From the NCBI GenBank assembly GCA_022749755.1, contig CM040447.1:7710545-7774544 (forward strand): a stretch of DNA of 64,000 bases, read 5' to 3'. The position numbers and the translations under genes were made by a program. The first letter of the stretch is position 1; each line of letters opens with the position of its first letter. Under the pieces are notes generated by a model. That model did no database searches and had not been told where the DNA came from. It was given only the letters and a program-made list of their open reading frames with translations. Positions 40,456 through 56,862 of the stretch are shown here, one piece after another. Source of the stretch: Azadirachta indica (Eukaryota; Streptophyta; Magnoliopsida; Sapindales; Meliaceae).

Positions 40456-41059
40456 TAATCATGCAGATACTAAATCGTTCAATTTTAAATTTAATGAGTT
40501 CATTTATCTTAATAAATTTCTTAATTATTTTGACATAGTTTTACTAACTCTTGAATTAAGAAAGAGTTAGAACTTATTTAATACACCAACAAATTATTAA
40601 TCTCATTAAACTTTTATGAAAATTCAAACCACTTATTTAATAATTACCCATTTTATACAAAACTTTGAAATCATATTTCCAACTATAGTTTTAGAAAATT
40701 AAATGTCTCTTTCCACTCTTAAATGTAAAAAACTAATTGGTACTAAATGCTACATTCATTAAGTCTCCTTACTAACTTTCAAAGAAAAAAATTAATATAA
40801 AATGGCCTAAATTAAGTAAATGCCAATGAACTATTAAATGTGATTGAACAGAAGTATTAAAGTTATATAACATGCATTAATTTTTTTTTTTTAATGGGAA
40901 ATGAGTTGACTATTCATTAATTATCCACAGAGTCAGAAACAAATTGAAATTAAGAAGACGCAATCTTTTATTTAATATTATCGTAATTAATGGAATTAGA
41001 ATAGAAGGCAAAGAGTTAATTGCACTAACGAGGTTAGCTTGAAATTGCCGTGAATTTTG

Positions 41060-41680
41060 AAAAAATCTGTACTATATAAATAATCAGTTTCAAATAGAAT
41101 TACTTTAATATTTGATAAATTTTATTTTTAAAAGTCTTATGAATTTAAAAATTAGTTTGTGCATTTGGTAAATTTATTGTTAAAAATATTGTAGTAATAC
41201 AAATGATTAAAATGTATACAATAAATAGTGATAAATAAAAATTACTTTACATGTTTAATATAATATAATATGATTTAATATATTATAATATAATATGATA
41301 TAATATAATATAAATATAGTTACTTAAAATAATTTAATAAAAATATATATCATAACTAAAAATAAAAGTAAAAATGTAATAAAAAAAAATATGATTTTAA
41401 CAATTTTATTTTTTGATTAGAGTTGAAATTTAAAAATTATTTGTAATGTTAATTTTGAGTTTTTATAATTTTAAATGAATATATTTGATTTATATTTACA
41501 AATAAATTAATTTTAAAAAATAATTTTTTTTACTTCTTAAAATTTATTTTATAATGATATAATTTTGTTAAAAGTGATTTTAAAAAACTTTTACTAAATA
41601 TTTAAAAATAACTTTTAATAATTTAAAATTACTTGTACTTTTTTAAACAATTACTCCAAATACGCTCTAAATATGACGAT
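41060..41680. repeat. probable old MITE-like insertion, poorly resolved
   Basis: An extremely AT-rich block ends CAATTACTCCAAATACGCTC, resembling the GAGCGTATTTGGAG-type ends of plant hAT-like MITEs. The left end is not clear. It includes a TATAATATAA-rich stretch (41250-41330). Confidence 0.3.
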
Positions 41681-42000
41681 TCAAATGTGGGTGTTAACCA
41701 GTGGCCTGCCGATTAAGGGCATTGGTTCGATTTCTATCCCCACTAGGGTATGAATTTTCCATGTATTATAAGTATTTTTCAAAAATTTCTCAACATATTT
41801 TTCTATATAATATAAAATTATAACACTTAAAAAAAACTAGTTCAAATTTTTTAAAAATTTAAAAAAAACAAAATTTATTAATTAGTTTTTTAAAAAAATA
41901 TGGTAATAAATATATTGCCATCAATTCAAAACAAGTTTAAATTAAAAATTTTTTTTTTAAAGTATGGTATAAAACGTGTTGCATTAAATTTTTCATCAAG

Positions 42001-43351
42001 GGGCCCACGCAAAAAGGGCATCCAGAAAAGATTTAAAAAGAATCCCCCCATGATACTGAATAGTTAAAACGGTCGTAAGTAGGCCCACTGACAGTTGAGA
42101 AAACGATAGCCTCACACGTCTTTTCACCGTCTGTCGAAAACCGACCGACTAGAAACCAGCCAAGTGTCCTCCCGCAACGTCAATCACTCTACACGCTAGC
42201 CATCTATCGCGTGGGACGCGTCCCTTCTTCCTAATCACCCACTTGTCACTTATCAGTTACGAGTCACGGTCACCGTCACCATCAAACAATTTTTCCTTCC
42301 ATTCGAGTACCTTCTCAAACTGCGGGCCCGACATCAGTCCGGACAAAACTGTCAAATGTGGCTTTGCCAGATCGAGCCACGTGCAAAGCAATTAATACGT
42401 GTCTCCCTCCACTCTTCTTCTTCACTCGTGTCATACCGTATGTGCGGTCCAATGGAAATAACAAAATTATAGAAGATAAATAAGATAATAACATCTAATA
42501 CCCTGTATTTTTAACAGTTTCTCATTTAAGGACACAGCTTATCTATTTATATCGATTAGATTCTCCAATGGACGATCAATCTAATAAATATTTCTTTTTC
42601 ATATTATGTTGTAGAAAAAATTAAAATTTTTTATATTCTTAAAAACTAATTTTTCAAAAAAATCCAAAAAAATTTACTTTCAAAATTTTAAAAATAATGT
42701 AACCTTTTTAATTTTCTATAAGTTCTTCCCAAAATACAAGCAAAGTATTAAAAAAAATAAGTGTTAATATTCAAGCGATTATGATGTTCTATAAAGAAAT
42801 TATATCAAGCCGTCATTTAGTGCTAAGTTACATCTTCTTATATTGTAATGATTAAAATTTAATATTATATTAAAAGTATAATAATTTTAATAGAAGTGGG
42901 GACTCACGTGAAATGTACTAACAAACTATGTCCTCACCTAAGAAAAATGAATATTTTGGGATCCAACTGTTATTATTAACAAAAAAATAATAATAAACGA
43001 ATCTGGTCTCGCTTTATGCTATTCATTTTGCATGGCCCAGGTTCACTAGAAAGCACGCGCCAATGATAATTCTGGTTCGAAAGCACAGCCACTTATATCT
43101 CGCCACGTGTAACTCGAAACTCTCCATTTTCCCTATTTATACATGTTATCGGTGCAAGTTTATGAAGCACACAGAGTTTAGAGATCTGACTAGTGAGTTG
43201 TTGAGTGAGAAGGGGTGAGTTTTTCAACACCGAGAAGAAAAACAACTCTTCTTCAATAATTTCGAAGAGCCTCTCTTTACTTTGTGTCGTTCTTTTTTCC
43301 TAGCAATTTTTACACTAAAGTTTGCATTTTTAACAAATTTTTCTTGGCAAA
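42001..43351 (+). promoter_or_regulatory. upstream region of the MIPS gene with three G-boxes
   Basis: CACGTG palindromes lie at 42378-42383, 42905-42910 and 43104-43109, the last inside GCCACGTGTA about 30 bases before a TATTTATA TATA-like box at 43134-43141. The block 42050-42420 is much less AT-rich than its surroundings and non-coding. G-boxes bind bHLH (PIF) and bZIP (ABF) factors. Light, ABA or stress control of inositol synthesis would fit, but binding is not shown. Confidence 0.55.
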
Positions 43352-45912
<2,561 letters not shown>

Positions 45913-47097
45913 AGTGATGAAACTTGCTGCAACTAAGGAGAAAAGTGGAAGAACTATGTTCCCTTTCTCTTTCATCAATCAATCAGAAACTGTGGTTCAT
46001 GTTGTCCTCTTTTATTACAGATTGTAGTGTTTTGTGTCATGAATTTGTGGTTATATATATGTGTATATATTAGTGTTCTGTGTTTGTACTTCCATATTTT
46101 GCCCTTGGCTTTTCCTGAAGCTGGCAAGTCTCTTGTGCTGGAAGTAGACAATGTATGAAAGTTTATAAAATTTGTTTATTGTAGCAAACTGAAATTTCTT
46201 GTTAATTATTGATTTTTCTCGAGAAATTTTACTTTTTCTGGCGCAAATTCACAATAACGAGAGTGTATTTGGATCTTGAATGCATTCTCAGTACGAACGA
46301 TTGACCAAATTCCACGTTCGAGCACAGGTAATTTGGGTTATAGAATGCAAATTGGGTAATAACATCTGGGTTCCTGTAATTTAACAGTTTCACGAATATG
46401 GATGAAGTCTTTTCATGTGTAACAAATAGGTCAAAAGATTTTTTTTTAATATTATATAAATAAACTATCATTATTATATTGACATTCACAAGAAGATTTG
46501 ATTGAGTCCGATATGGCAGCATTCAAACATCTTTATTCAATTTAAGTAATAAAATCGTATACGATACTATTTGAATATTTTTGTCTAATTTAAATAATAT
46601 TTTTACCACATTTGAAATTCAATATTATAAGCAAATGTTATCGTATCATAATCAAATTTGAAATAAGAGAAAATGTACGTTTGTAAAACATGATCAATTG
46701 TCCAAAAAGAAAAAGGACAGTTACAAGGAGTCATCATCTTAAGTGTTCCGATTCCAGTTATACAAAGTTTTCAAATTATAAGTTATAAATAATAAGGTAA
46801 GATAAGCAATATAACGAAAAATTTGAAGTCATATTCTTATCATTTAACATTTGTACTGAATATTGACCCCATCACAATAACATTCATTGGTTAAAAATCG
46901 TTTTCAGATTGGTGCAGAACTTGATTGAACTATTCCAGGATGATTTGATTGATCAACTTTTTGGGTGAAATGAACGTGGGCTATGGTCCCGATATCTCTT
47001 CCTTCACAGCCTGCAGGCATGTGGGCAGCTCATAAATTTTGGGTAGGTGGACAAACTCCTGAGGGGCCACAACTTGGTGCACTAACGTAAATTGTGT
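45913..47097. other. MIPS 3' flank and spacer
   Basis: The first 250 bases should be the MIPS 3' UTR. At about 46353-46440 lies another copy of the dispersed repeat (AATAACATCTGGGTTCCTGT ... AACAAATAGGTC). No gene is seen. Confidence 0.6.
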
Positions 47098-47166
47098 GTA
47101 GGACATTTGCTCTTCATAACTTGTGAGTGTACGACATTTGCCCTTCATAATTTGTGAGTGTAGGAC
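47098..47166. repeat. 31-base tandem duplication
   Basis: Two units of 31 bases (47098-47128 and 47129-47159) start GTAGGACATTTG and GTACGACATTTG, each ending TTGTGAGT. They differ at three positions, and a partial third copy (GTAGGAC) follows. Confidence 0.9.
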
Positions 47167-47360
47167 CGGACAGTGGCCCCTTGAGTGCTTTACTTTTTGA
47201 TACTGAATTTTTGGTCATAGGTTTGCACGCTTTCTTGTACAATTTTCAGCCATGTCTTTTAGAGTAAGGTAGCCGCGGCCCAACCACTCGGAAAGGGAAT
47301 TTTTCCACTTCGATATGAGGTTTTTATTATATTTGAGTTTAAGTAAATTTTTTTCCTTAA

Positions 47361-47460
47361 CGAGAATATAAATCTTTCTTTACAAGGATAAATATCACCT
47401 AAATTGAGTACGAGAATATAAATCTTTCTTTACAAGGATAAATATCACCTAAATTGAGTA
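47361..47460. repeat. perfect 50-base tandem duplication
   Basis: 47361-47410 and 47411-47460 are identical over all 50 bases, each starting CGAGAATATAAATC and ending AAATTGAGTA. This is very recent in origin or an assembly effect. Confidence 0.97.
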
Positions 47461-50400
47461 CCAACATTTAAGAGGCATTATATTCGACTTAATTAAAATT
47501 CTCAATTTTTGATTAATTTTTAATTTAATATTAATAAATTGTATGTATAATATATAATATTAAAAAAAATATAGCCGCAGCCTTAGGTAGAGTGATGTGA
47601 TCCATATATATTACCTTAACTTCATATTTACGTGTGTTTACTTGATTTTGTTGAGCATATATTAGTTAAGTTTTGTAGTGATAAGTACTCATTTTTTTTT
47701 TTAACCGAGAAGGGGATTGAGTCACAAGTGATTTTGATTAAATGTTGTCTAAATTAAAGTAAAGTAGAAAATCAAACCAACTCTTTTAATCGTGAGAAAT
47801 CACTTGACGGGTTATTTTTTTAATTTATTATTGCATTGAATAGTTTTAATTTAATATGCAACATGACTCATTTTACCCACTAAAATGTAACAAGTCATTC
47901 ATCATGAGTAATTTTTCTAATTCGATACTCATTTTATAACAAAACATAAGATGTTTATTGAAAAAGGTAAGAAATCACTAACGAATAAAGATTTCTATAA
48001 TTCATCTTATAACAATCGATAGTGTTATTAACATTCAGGTTAAGAAAACTCTACATAGTTAGGTCATTATACACAGATATATAAAATGAACAACGTCTCT
48101 CAACTATAAGAAAGTTTTGTGTTGGAACAATTATGAAACATGTGAAAGAGAATGCAATACTTGAACGTGGGCAATCATTCAGTCAATCATGGAGTTTTCT
48201 GTAGGTAGGGGACTGCAGGTCCCTCAGGATTTTCACGGTTTGATGTTGAAATATTTGCAAAAAGATTACATTTTGGAGTCATATTTTCCACACTTCTCAA
48301 TGCAATAATTTAAGCAGGGAAGGGATTCATTTCCAAGACTTGTCTCGGTAGGTAGGCAAATCAATAATTTACTTCAAACTTTGTGCTAACTTACTATTTT
48401 TGGCTAATTTTCAGCCTTCTATAATTGAAGTTTTATTGCAAGCTTCGTTGATAGTTTATACATCTTTATTTCAATGTTATTTTCTCTGTGGACAAGTCAT
48501 TCGTACGAATCTCATTTCTAAATAAAAGTTTGATTCCTCTAAATCTTTATTAGAGGTAGATTTATCATTTGTCATATCTTAAATGTCAAAAAGCAATAAA
48601 AAAATTAATGTTTTGAAAAAGCGAATATCTCAAGAAAGAGATTTTAACTAAATTATACATAAAATTTTTATAGGTAGCCATAAATTTATATAAACTATTT
48701 GTTCTCGATTCTCAGTAAATTTCTAATCTATATGTATAGATTGTATATAATTTTAACATTAGTAAAATTTTATATCTATTGAAGAAAAGTGCTTTTAGTA
48801 ATTGAAATACTATTTCTAAAATATTTGACACCCATGTGTTTTTCTTCATATAATAGCCCGGCCCAGCCCGGCCCATAAATAATTGAATTAGTTGGCTCGC
48901 AACTTCGTTTTTGAAGTTCAATAATTTAGATGAATGTGTGAATTAAGAGAGAAGATGAAATAAATAAATATTTTAGAAAATTGTATATCACTCACAATGT
49001 TTTTATGCTATTTTTGAATTGTTTAGTGAAGAAAATGCAATAGGAAATAATAACAGAAAAAATGTTTAAAATGTTAAAAAATTGTGATTTATTTTATTAC
49101 AACATAATATATTAATTGCTATTTATAGCTAAAAATTGATAAAATGCAATAACTATTGGTTAAAAAATGAGGCTACCTACAAAAAGAAATCATACAGGGA
49201 TTTAAAACTGAAAAATGGAAAAAAAAAATTGTTAACTATGTTAAATATTTAACTTTGATTATGAATTTTATATTTACATGTAGAATTTTATTAAAAAATG
49301 GAGTCTTGTACTAAAAATTTTATATATTAATTAATATGATATCTTAATAACACGAATTATCATCACATCTAACTGAAAAGGTAGCAAATACATTCTCATA
49401 ACTATTTTTTTTTAATCAAATTTAAAATATTAGTACTAATAAATTTTTAATGTGAAAAAATTTAAATTATTTTAAGATGATTTCACAATTAATTGTAAGA
49501 AATTAATTTATGATTTACAAGTCACAACATCCACTTCGAGCAAATTTGGTGTAATCAACATATTTGGATACATGACATCAAGATTACTTAATTTAAGTAA
49601 ATTAAAAAATATGTACATCAATTTTTTTTTTTTGGTATTTGAGATTATAAATCAATAAATCACTACAACTTGTTCAAGTGGACAAAAATGAATTAAATTA
49701 AATAAAATCCATGTTTGATGATGCAAGAAAATATATTAAGCCAAAAAGAACAAAACAAAACAAAAAGTATAATTAAACAAGAGTGTTGATGTGGGAAATT
49801 AGGAAGAAAGTTACTTGGGAGTCCAAAAGTGGTTGAATTAATTTTATTTAATTAGAAGTAAGAAAGTTAATTAATTAATTAATTAATATTAGTGGCTGAG
49901 TTTAGCCTAATTCTTGGCAGGAAACATGGGGATGAGATGATACCCAATAACCCAACAGTAGGCCTAGAAATTTTCCAAAGCAAACCTAAAGAAATAAACA
50001 ACTCCCATTTGCCAAAGTTTAATGAATTTTTAACCATTAATTAATTAGATTTATTATTTAGGGTATATGCTTATTATTGTGTTTAGTTTATGTACTACAA
50101 AAATATTTGAAGTCCTTCCCTTTTAAAAAAGCATTATGAATTTTTTTTTTAAAAAAATCAAAGTTTAACTTTTTTAACTCGAGATTTTAATAATTTTTTT
50201 TATTAACTTAACAATAAAAATTAATAGCTACATGATAGAGATAATTTTAATCTAAACCTCGTCACAAAAGCCTAAAATAATTGATTTAATAAAAATTTAT
50301 AAAATATTACGGTAAATTTTATTTTTTTACTACATATATAGTTTATCTTAATATGTTTAAGAATATAATAAATCAAATAACTATTCTTTTCCAGATGTTT

Positions 50401-53400
50401 GTGTTCATGTATTTTTTTTTATTATTATGTTTGAGAATTAGCATTAATTATCATTTATCTATCTTAATTGTGAGGGTAAAAATTAATGTTTTTGTTCAAC
50501 TACAAAGTACTTTTTATACATCGTCAATAAAAAATAAACATATTGATTTTTTTGAAATAAAATTTACCTATTATTTAAATTTACATATTCGGATCTATTA
50601 AATATTTTGAACACTACTAAACAAACCATGTTTATATTAAAAATTATTTGAGTGTTTTTTGAAGAGGTACTAGATAAATATATATTTCTTTGTAAAGTTA
50701 TTGAAATACTTCTAGGAAAATATATTTATTAATAACTGTTTTATATAGACAAAAAAACACTTGAAATTGAATAAATAAATTAAGCTTTAGAGAGAAGAAG
50801 TTATTAGCAAAACATAGAATTATTGGTCACAACTGGATGGCCATTGACTCAAATAAATAATTAGAAGGAAATCTTTGCAGCTTTGATGTTAAAGATTTGG
50901 TTGAAATTTTTTATTAGGAGCAGAAAAGGAAATTTTCTAATATTTTATTCATGTTGGAATCTGATATATGTGACCTAAAATTAGGGAATTGAAAGGGAGA
51001 TCATGTTCTACATTAATTAATTAATTAACTAGATAATTGTTTTATTTGGTTAGTTGATTTAATTATAAGACAAATGGAAGCAATACATGAAATTTGAAAG
51101 AGTCTTTGATGTTTTCTTTTGTTTGTTTTACATTGTTACTTTTCCAACACACTTTTGTTTGAATTATTGGACATGATTTATGGACCCTTCATTTTATTTA
51201 TTTTTTTTAAAAAAGTGTTTAGTTATTTAGGTGTTTTTCAATTGAAAGTACGAGATTCTCACAAATTTTATACTAAATACAGCTAGAGCGACTAACACGA
51301 GATATTTTTAAAAAAATTCTTTTAATTTTTAAAAAGTTCATTCCTCTCTATGTATACAACAATCTAATTTTGACTCCAACTGATATGAATTATTAAAATA
51401 ACGTACAATGCCACTAAATTCATTATTTTTATCTATTTGCATAATTTTGTTGAAGAAAATATTTTTGAAAACGGTTTTATAAATTTTTTAATGCTTATCA
51501 TGACACAATCTACTCCATATGCTTCATCAAATGCCAATATTATGGACAAAATAAACCCAAAATATGTCTAATTGAAACCCGACTGATAAATAGTAAATTG
51601 ATTTTAAAATCTCCTCAAAAAATTAACTTTTTATTATTGATCAAGCTTAATTAATAAGATCTCAAATTAATTCTCTTCATGTGGTTTTGCACTAAGAATA
51701 TTGCTTAATGTAAGTCTAAGGGGTTGTTTGTATTTTTTGACTGAAATATGAATATAATTATTTAAATGTTTAAAAGTCGTTTTATTTTTTAACTTATGTT
51801 TGAATATTTATTAAAAATATCTTAATATAATTAAGTTCAAAATTTTAACTTAAATTCAAATGAGTAAATGTCTAAATAATTGAATACTTTTATTTTCAAA
51901 AATATCTCTATTTTATTAATTTATTTACCTAATAAAATTAAAATCGTATTTAATTATTTTTGTAATTAGTTAACATAATATTAAAGTTAACTTAGAGAAT
52001 TAATCAAGTAAGTGATTGTGGTCCCAAGATTAATCCCCCAAAAAAAAAAAAATTGGGAACTTTCAATGAATTTCAAAGGGACCCAAAAGCAACTTACCAA
52101 CTCTGTCATATGCAATCAATAAAAAATTCCAAATAAATCTCTATCAATTTAATTAAAGGCGACAACATATGTCTAGTTGATGGTGCTACAGATTCTTAAA
52201 CTCTTTTCTTTTTCACAACTAAATATTAAAATCCAAAATTATAGGGACATTATTCACTTAACAATAAGAAATCAACGCGTGGTTCGTTTCGACAATTTTA
52301 ATCAATCAATTTAATTTAAAATTAATATTTTAAAAAATAATAATAATAGTGAAACATGAAGGGGACAATGACAAAGAGTTGTTGGTTTTTCTTCTTTCTC
52401 ATTTCTTTTTTCTCCTATTGATTTTGATTTTTACATTTTCAACCACCTTTCATTAGATTTTGCAAGGACGAAAAAGGGGAAAAAAAAAAAAAAGAGCCAA
52501 AGACTTGGGGGACCAATTTTTTTGGCCCTTTATTGATTTGTTCAAGGCTTCAATTTTCATGGACCATTAAATTAAATGAGCTCATAAAAGTTAAAGAAGA
52601 ATCTACTAATTTATATTTGTAAGGGTATCACCGCCAATGATTATAAAAATGTAATTTATATTAAATATCAAAATATTTTTGTAATTAATTTTATATATTT
52701 AATAAATTTAGGTCCTACATTTAAAATTTTTGAAAAATTCTTTACATATGTATTTTTTTTTATTCACTTATGGTTGTGTATTTTTTTTAATCATATATGT
52801 GTCTTTTATAACCACAAAGATTAATTTTAGAGATTTTTTCTAACTACAGTTAAAATTTTTATTTGCATCCGTCAAAATTTAATTTGTAAATTCAAGCTTA
52901 ATAAAATGAACTAGTAAATTATCGAAATTTTAGTTTTAGATCTATTATATAAACCATCACTATATATACATATATTCTTTTTTAATAATCAAATATTTAT
53001 ATTTTTTTTTACTCTTTTCAAAATAAGGATAAATTAATGATAAAACGATCATGCAGTTTCATGTAATTATTAATATCTAAAAAAATTGAATTTAAAAAAC
53101 TATATAATTTATTATTAATAGCTTCTATATTTAGAATTCCCATGAATTTTTTTCTTTTATTTTTCATTTTGAATTGATTTAATCAATTTTTTTATTTCCT
53201 TTTTCTGAAATCTCAATCATTTTATGGTATGGGCTAGATTTCATTTTTTTGGTCCCTCTCAAAACGTTCCAACTCCGTGGCTTAGCTGTGAGCCCCATAA
53301 TTATTTTGTCAAACTACTTAAATTTCTCAAATAATTTGAAGAAGACTACAAAACAATAGCACAAGGAATGTACACTACACGTCTTCAAAGTCTTGTGAAA

Positions 53401-54150
53401 ACAAACAAACAAATTTATAATTTTTATAATTTTTTTCACTAGATAATTATATTCTCTTGATCATTATTTCTTTTTAGTTTTCACTAATCAATCTATATAT
53501 GCTACTAAAATTAAGAGAATTAACCTTCAATTTATTTTATTTTCGTTAAATAAAAATAAGTTGATATTAACTTAGTCTATGAATACATCACAACTTAAAT
53601 ATAATCACTCGCAAAACGAATAAAAAGATTTTTAATACGTGTTTAAAAGAGATGCTCAGTATTATTTAGTAGCTAATATTTATCGTAACTCACACGTTAT
53701 ATTTCATAACAAAAATTATTAAACATTGTAAACATCTTAATTTTAAACATATTCTTAATAAATTTAAATTTCATATTATTTTTCAATATTCAAAACCAAT
53801 ATTCCATATTGAAATGAGGATACTTTTGATTACCATTCCATCGTAAAATTAAAAAAACAATTTGGAAAAGTTATTAAAATTGTTTTGGAACAAAGAGTTG
53901 GTAACTGCAAATGCTCTCCATTACCAAAACTAAAATTTCCAGATTTCAAATCTCAGTCTAACCCATATATGCATCCAATAAGCAACTAAAGTAGTAGTGC
54001 ACCCACTATTCATCGTCAAATCTTACACTTATAATTCGTTCTCCTCTCACACGATAATCTTACACTCACACTCTTACAGTTCCACCTCATAATTACTAAC
54101 TGCACCCATTAATGGAGGAAAATGGGCAAAAAGTTTTACAGTCTTCTCTC
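47461..54150. other. long gene-free spacer
   Basis: AT-rich with no supported gene. Noted items are a CCCGGCCCAGCCCGGCCC patch at about 48856-48873, and a possible MITE-like block starting AAGGGGTTGTTTGTATTTT near 51718. There is also an ATTAATTAATTAATTA run near 49867. The small frames at 48712-48921 and 50353-50601 are unconvincing. Confidence 0.6.
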
Positions 54151-54199
54151 ATCATCATCACCATCACCATCACCATCATCTTCATCATCATCATCATCA
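54151..54199. repeat. CAT/CAC trinucleotide microsatellite
   Basis: An imperfect run of CAT with interspersed CAC and CTT triplets, just beyond the stop codon of the FLZ gene and so probably in its 3' UTR (read as GATGATG on that strand). Confidence 0.9.
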
Positions 54200-54213
54200 A
54201 CTATCTCTCTTCT

Positions 54214-55195
54214 TCAGGCTGCAGCCACAGTTTGGCTTTTCTTTGAACTTTCTGCTGCTGTATTACTTTTATGGCTTTCCTCTTTATTAATTTTTCCTGC
54301 TGCAATTTTCTCTTTTCTCTCATCTTGCTTCATCTGCTGTTCTCTGCACTCTAAACTACAAAAAGCTGTATCCCCCCTGCTCAAGAAATCTCCATTAAAA
54401 TATTGCAACCAAAAACAAAATTATTCATATACATAGTAATTAAAAATAAAGAAGTTAACAAACTTCAGAAGCATCCTGGAATTTTTTTTAAAGGGCTTTC
54501 AGGTTTTCTTTTTTTCCTTCAGGGTCTGTAGCCTCTAAGTAGATCTTCAAATCTAATCAAAATAAGTTCCTTCATGGGAAAAAAATCCCAAATAAAAAAT
54601 GCATTTAAACTTCAGCAAACTTCTGACTTTCATGTTAAAAATAAAAAAAAAAATCGAAAACTTAGAGCTACTAAAACAAATTATTGTATGCATTTAAACT
54701 CTTGTCAGAAAGTAAGAAAAAAAAAATAGCAAGACTTGGGTACACCAAAAATGAAATATTCTGTCGGGAATTTTTTTTTTGCCGGAAAATAAATCTGGCA
54801 TACCTATACATGTAAATATCACGAGCAGGGTGCAGACGCCGTTTACAGAGGCCACATGATTTCAAGAAATGAGGAGTTTCAATGAAATCATTAGAATTAC
54901 TTCTGTTTCTTTCTCTCTGCTGCAGCTGGTTATTAAAATTCCTTGGCGAAACCATAGCCGTCAGAAAACGTTGATCGTGATGATGATGGGTTCCAAAATT
55001 CATCATCATCAAGCTCTGATGATCATGATTATTTCCATAAGAACCTGGCAGTACTTCTTGATCCAAAGTTGCATGTGAGTTCTGCTGATCTGGACCGTCT
55101 GATGATGATGATTCCACGTTTGTGATATCAACGGTGATCCCTGTCATGCTTGTTGTTCTCTTAATCGGAGGACGTGGACGTTTTCCTAGCAACAT
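54214..55195 (-). CDS. FCS-like zinc finger (FLZ, formerly DUF581) protein
   Basis: Two exons, 55195-54804 and 54376-54214, encode 184 residues. The intron is GT-AG and splits the zinc-finger domain at an Arg codon (phase 2), as is usual in this family. The FLZ domain spans about residues 108-150: LKSCGLCKRRL, then [21 protein letters not shown], with zinc-ligand cysteines 114, 117, 137 and 141 and the F-C-S signature at 136-138. FLZ proteins bind SnRK1 kinase subunits and act as scaffolds in energy and stress signalling. The N-terminus (GKRPRPPIKRTTSMTGITVD) matches the small conserved block before a low-complexity His/Asn/Ser-rich middle. The C-terminal 35 residues are Lys/Ser/Ala-rich. It resembles the FLZ5/FLZ6 subgroup, but I am not sure of the member. 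Confidence 0.92.
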
Positions 55196-56494
55196 CTTCT
55201 TAAATTCCTTCTCTTAATTCTGTGTAGAACTTTTTCTTTTAGGGATTTTTCAGAAGTTGCAGAGAAACAATTAAGAGAAAGAGTGGACTGAGAAATGAGC
55301 GTTGGAAAGTGAAGAAGAGAGAAGATAATTAAATGAAATGGAGAGGAGTGTGAGAGCGAATCTGGGCCGTTGCTTCCGGGCACCGGCTTCTATGAACTCC
55401 ACGTCACGCTTTGTCTTTATTATTTTTTATTATTACTACTATAATTTATTAAGTTTGCAATTTTTTTTTTCAAGAGTAAGTTTGCAACTAATTTTTTATC
55501 TCATTTGTGTTGGGAATTTATTAGTCCAGGTTACACATCAAACAGAATTTTTTATAATGTGAAATATGTCATTTTGTACTTGTAATATTAAACATAATAC
55601 TTAATACGTTCTAATGCTATTAGTAATATATTTTTTTTATTTGAGAGAGTTTTAACTAAAATACTGTAAAAAAAGGGATTGTATATATTTGATGTTTCAA
55701 TTTTTTCTTTGTCATATTTATACATTTTTTTAATAATGATTCGTATGTTTTAAATTAAATGGATATACATAAAAGAAAATTTTAGTATATGGACGCGTAT
55801 ATAAAGTTATTTGTTTGTCCTATTTAAATTTTTTCTTATGTCACTTTTTAAACGATAGTATAAATATCTTATATTAAAATTTAAATTAAAGGCTCCTTAT
55901 ATGATAACATATATTGAGATTGCAATTTCATATGTTTTAAACAACTAATTAACTTAAATTATTAGAAAAAGATTTAATATTAATATTTTATGTATGTTAC
56001 AGAAATAGACGAAGATTTTATGAAATTAAAATAAAGAATGCTAGTGATATATGTATTAGTGATGGAATAAAATATTTAACTCAAAAACTTAAATTATGTT
56101 CAATATTTAACATTAATATACACAACAAAAAAAATTTAGAATAATGCAAAAGCTTTTGTTTTTTCGATTGAAGTTTGATGAAATAAAACAAAAGGAGTAA
56201 AATCAATCATCTTTTTTTTTTTTTAAAATCTTGGGTACAATGCGTATCTGCATCAAATCTTCAAAAGTTCATTCCCTTTACCATTTCCACTAAGTAAATA
56301 GTAAATAGTAAATGCTAACTTTCCAAAAACGATAGGTCACATCGATCACATCATATCATTCATCAAATTAATGACGAATAGAATGAGAGTAAATGTGTTT
56401 CAGAATGGGGTGGATGGCTAGGGTTTCTATGAGGCTCCATCACCATACATCAAAGGTTCTCCAACTTTAATTTTGTTGTGATTTTCAACTCTTC

Positions 56495-56533
56495 TTTTTA
56501 ATTTTTAATTTTTAATTTTTAATTTTTAATTTT
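56495..56533. repeat. ATTTTTA heptamer tandem repeat
   Basis: About five uninterrupted 7-base units. The unit length equals that of the plant telomere repeat, but the sequence does not match TTTAGGG. Confidence 0.9.
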
Positions 56534-56825
56534 ATAATTATAATTCTTAATTTATAAATTACGTATTAAACTTTTGAAAAATATAACTAAAAGAGTAATA
56601 ACTTTATTACTTGGTTGGATTGGATTGAATGAAATCCAACCGTCGGACCAATAATAATCGAATAGAATCGCTCCAGAATTGTTGCTGTAGCTTTGTCCCA
56701 GGCGAAGTGAGTGAATTTAGAGGGTAGTCAAAATGACAAGACGTACACACAAACAAAAGTAAAATGTGTTGTCGGAGTGGACAACTCACATGAACATATT
56801 TTCACTTTTTTGCGAATGTTTTGGA

Positions 56826-56827
<2 letters not shown>

Positions 56828-56860
<33 letters not shown>
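56828..56860. repeat. TTA trinucleotide microsatellite
   Basis: Eleven perfect TTA units. A short GATATT hexamer run (three copies and a partial one) follows at about 56886-56905. Confidence 0.95.

Positions 56861-56862
<2 letters not shown>

Larger units (their letters stand above)
32167..42000. other. long gene-free spacer
   Basis: Nearly 10 kb with no convincing gene. It is AT-rich throughout and holds MITE-like and dispersed-repeat fragments (listed separately), a GA-rich run at 39358-39407 and many poly-A or poly-T runs. Small frames at 32744-33025, 34891-35247 and 38030-38275 show no family features. Confidence 0.6.

Noticed and set aside
41695..41745. tRNA-like motif with GGTTCGATTTC and TGGCCTGCCG
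   Set aside because: A- and B-box-like words are too close together, no acceptor stem pairs, and no cloverleaf forms. At best it is an old SINE fragment.
48856..48873. CCCGGCCCAGCCCGGCCC patch
   Set aside because: A short isolated GC-rich word with no extension and no linked feature.
54122..54436. 104-codon plus-strand frame starting with a Ser/Pro run
   Set aside because: The Ser/Pro run is a CAT/CAC microsatellite and the rest is antisense to the last exon of the FLZ gene.
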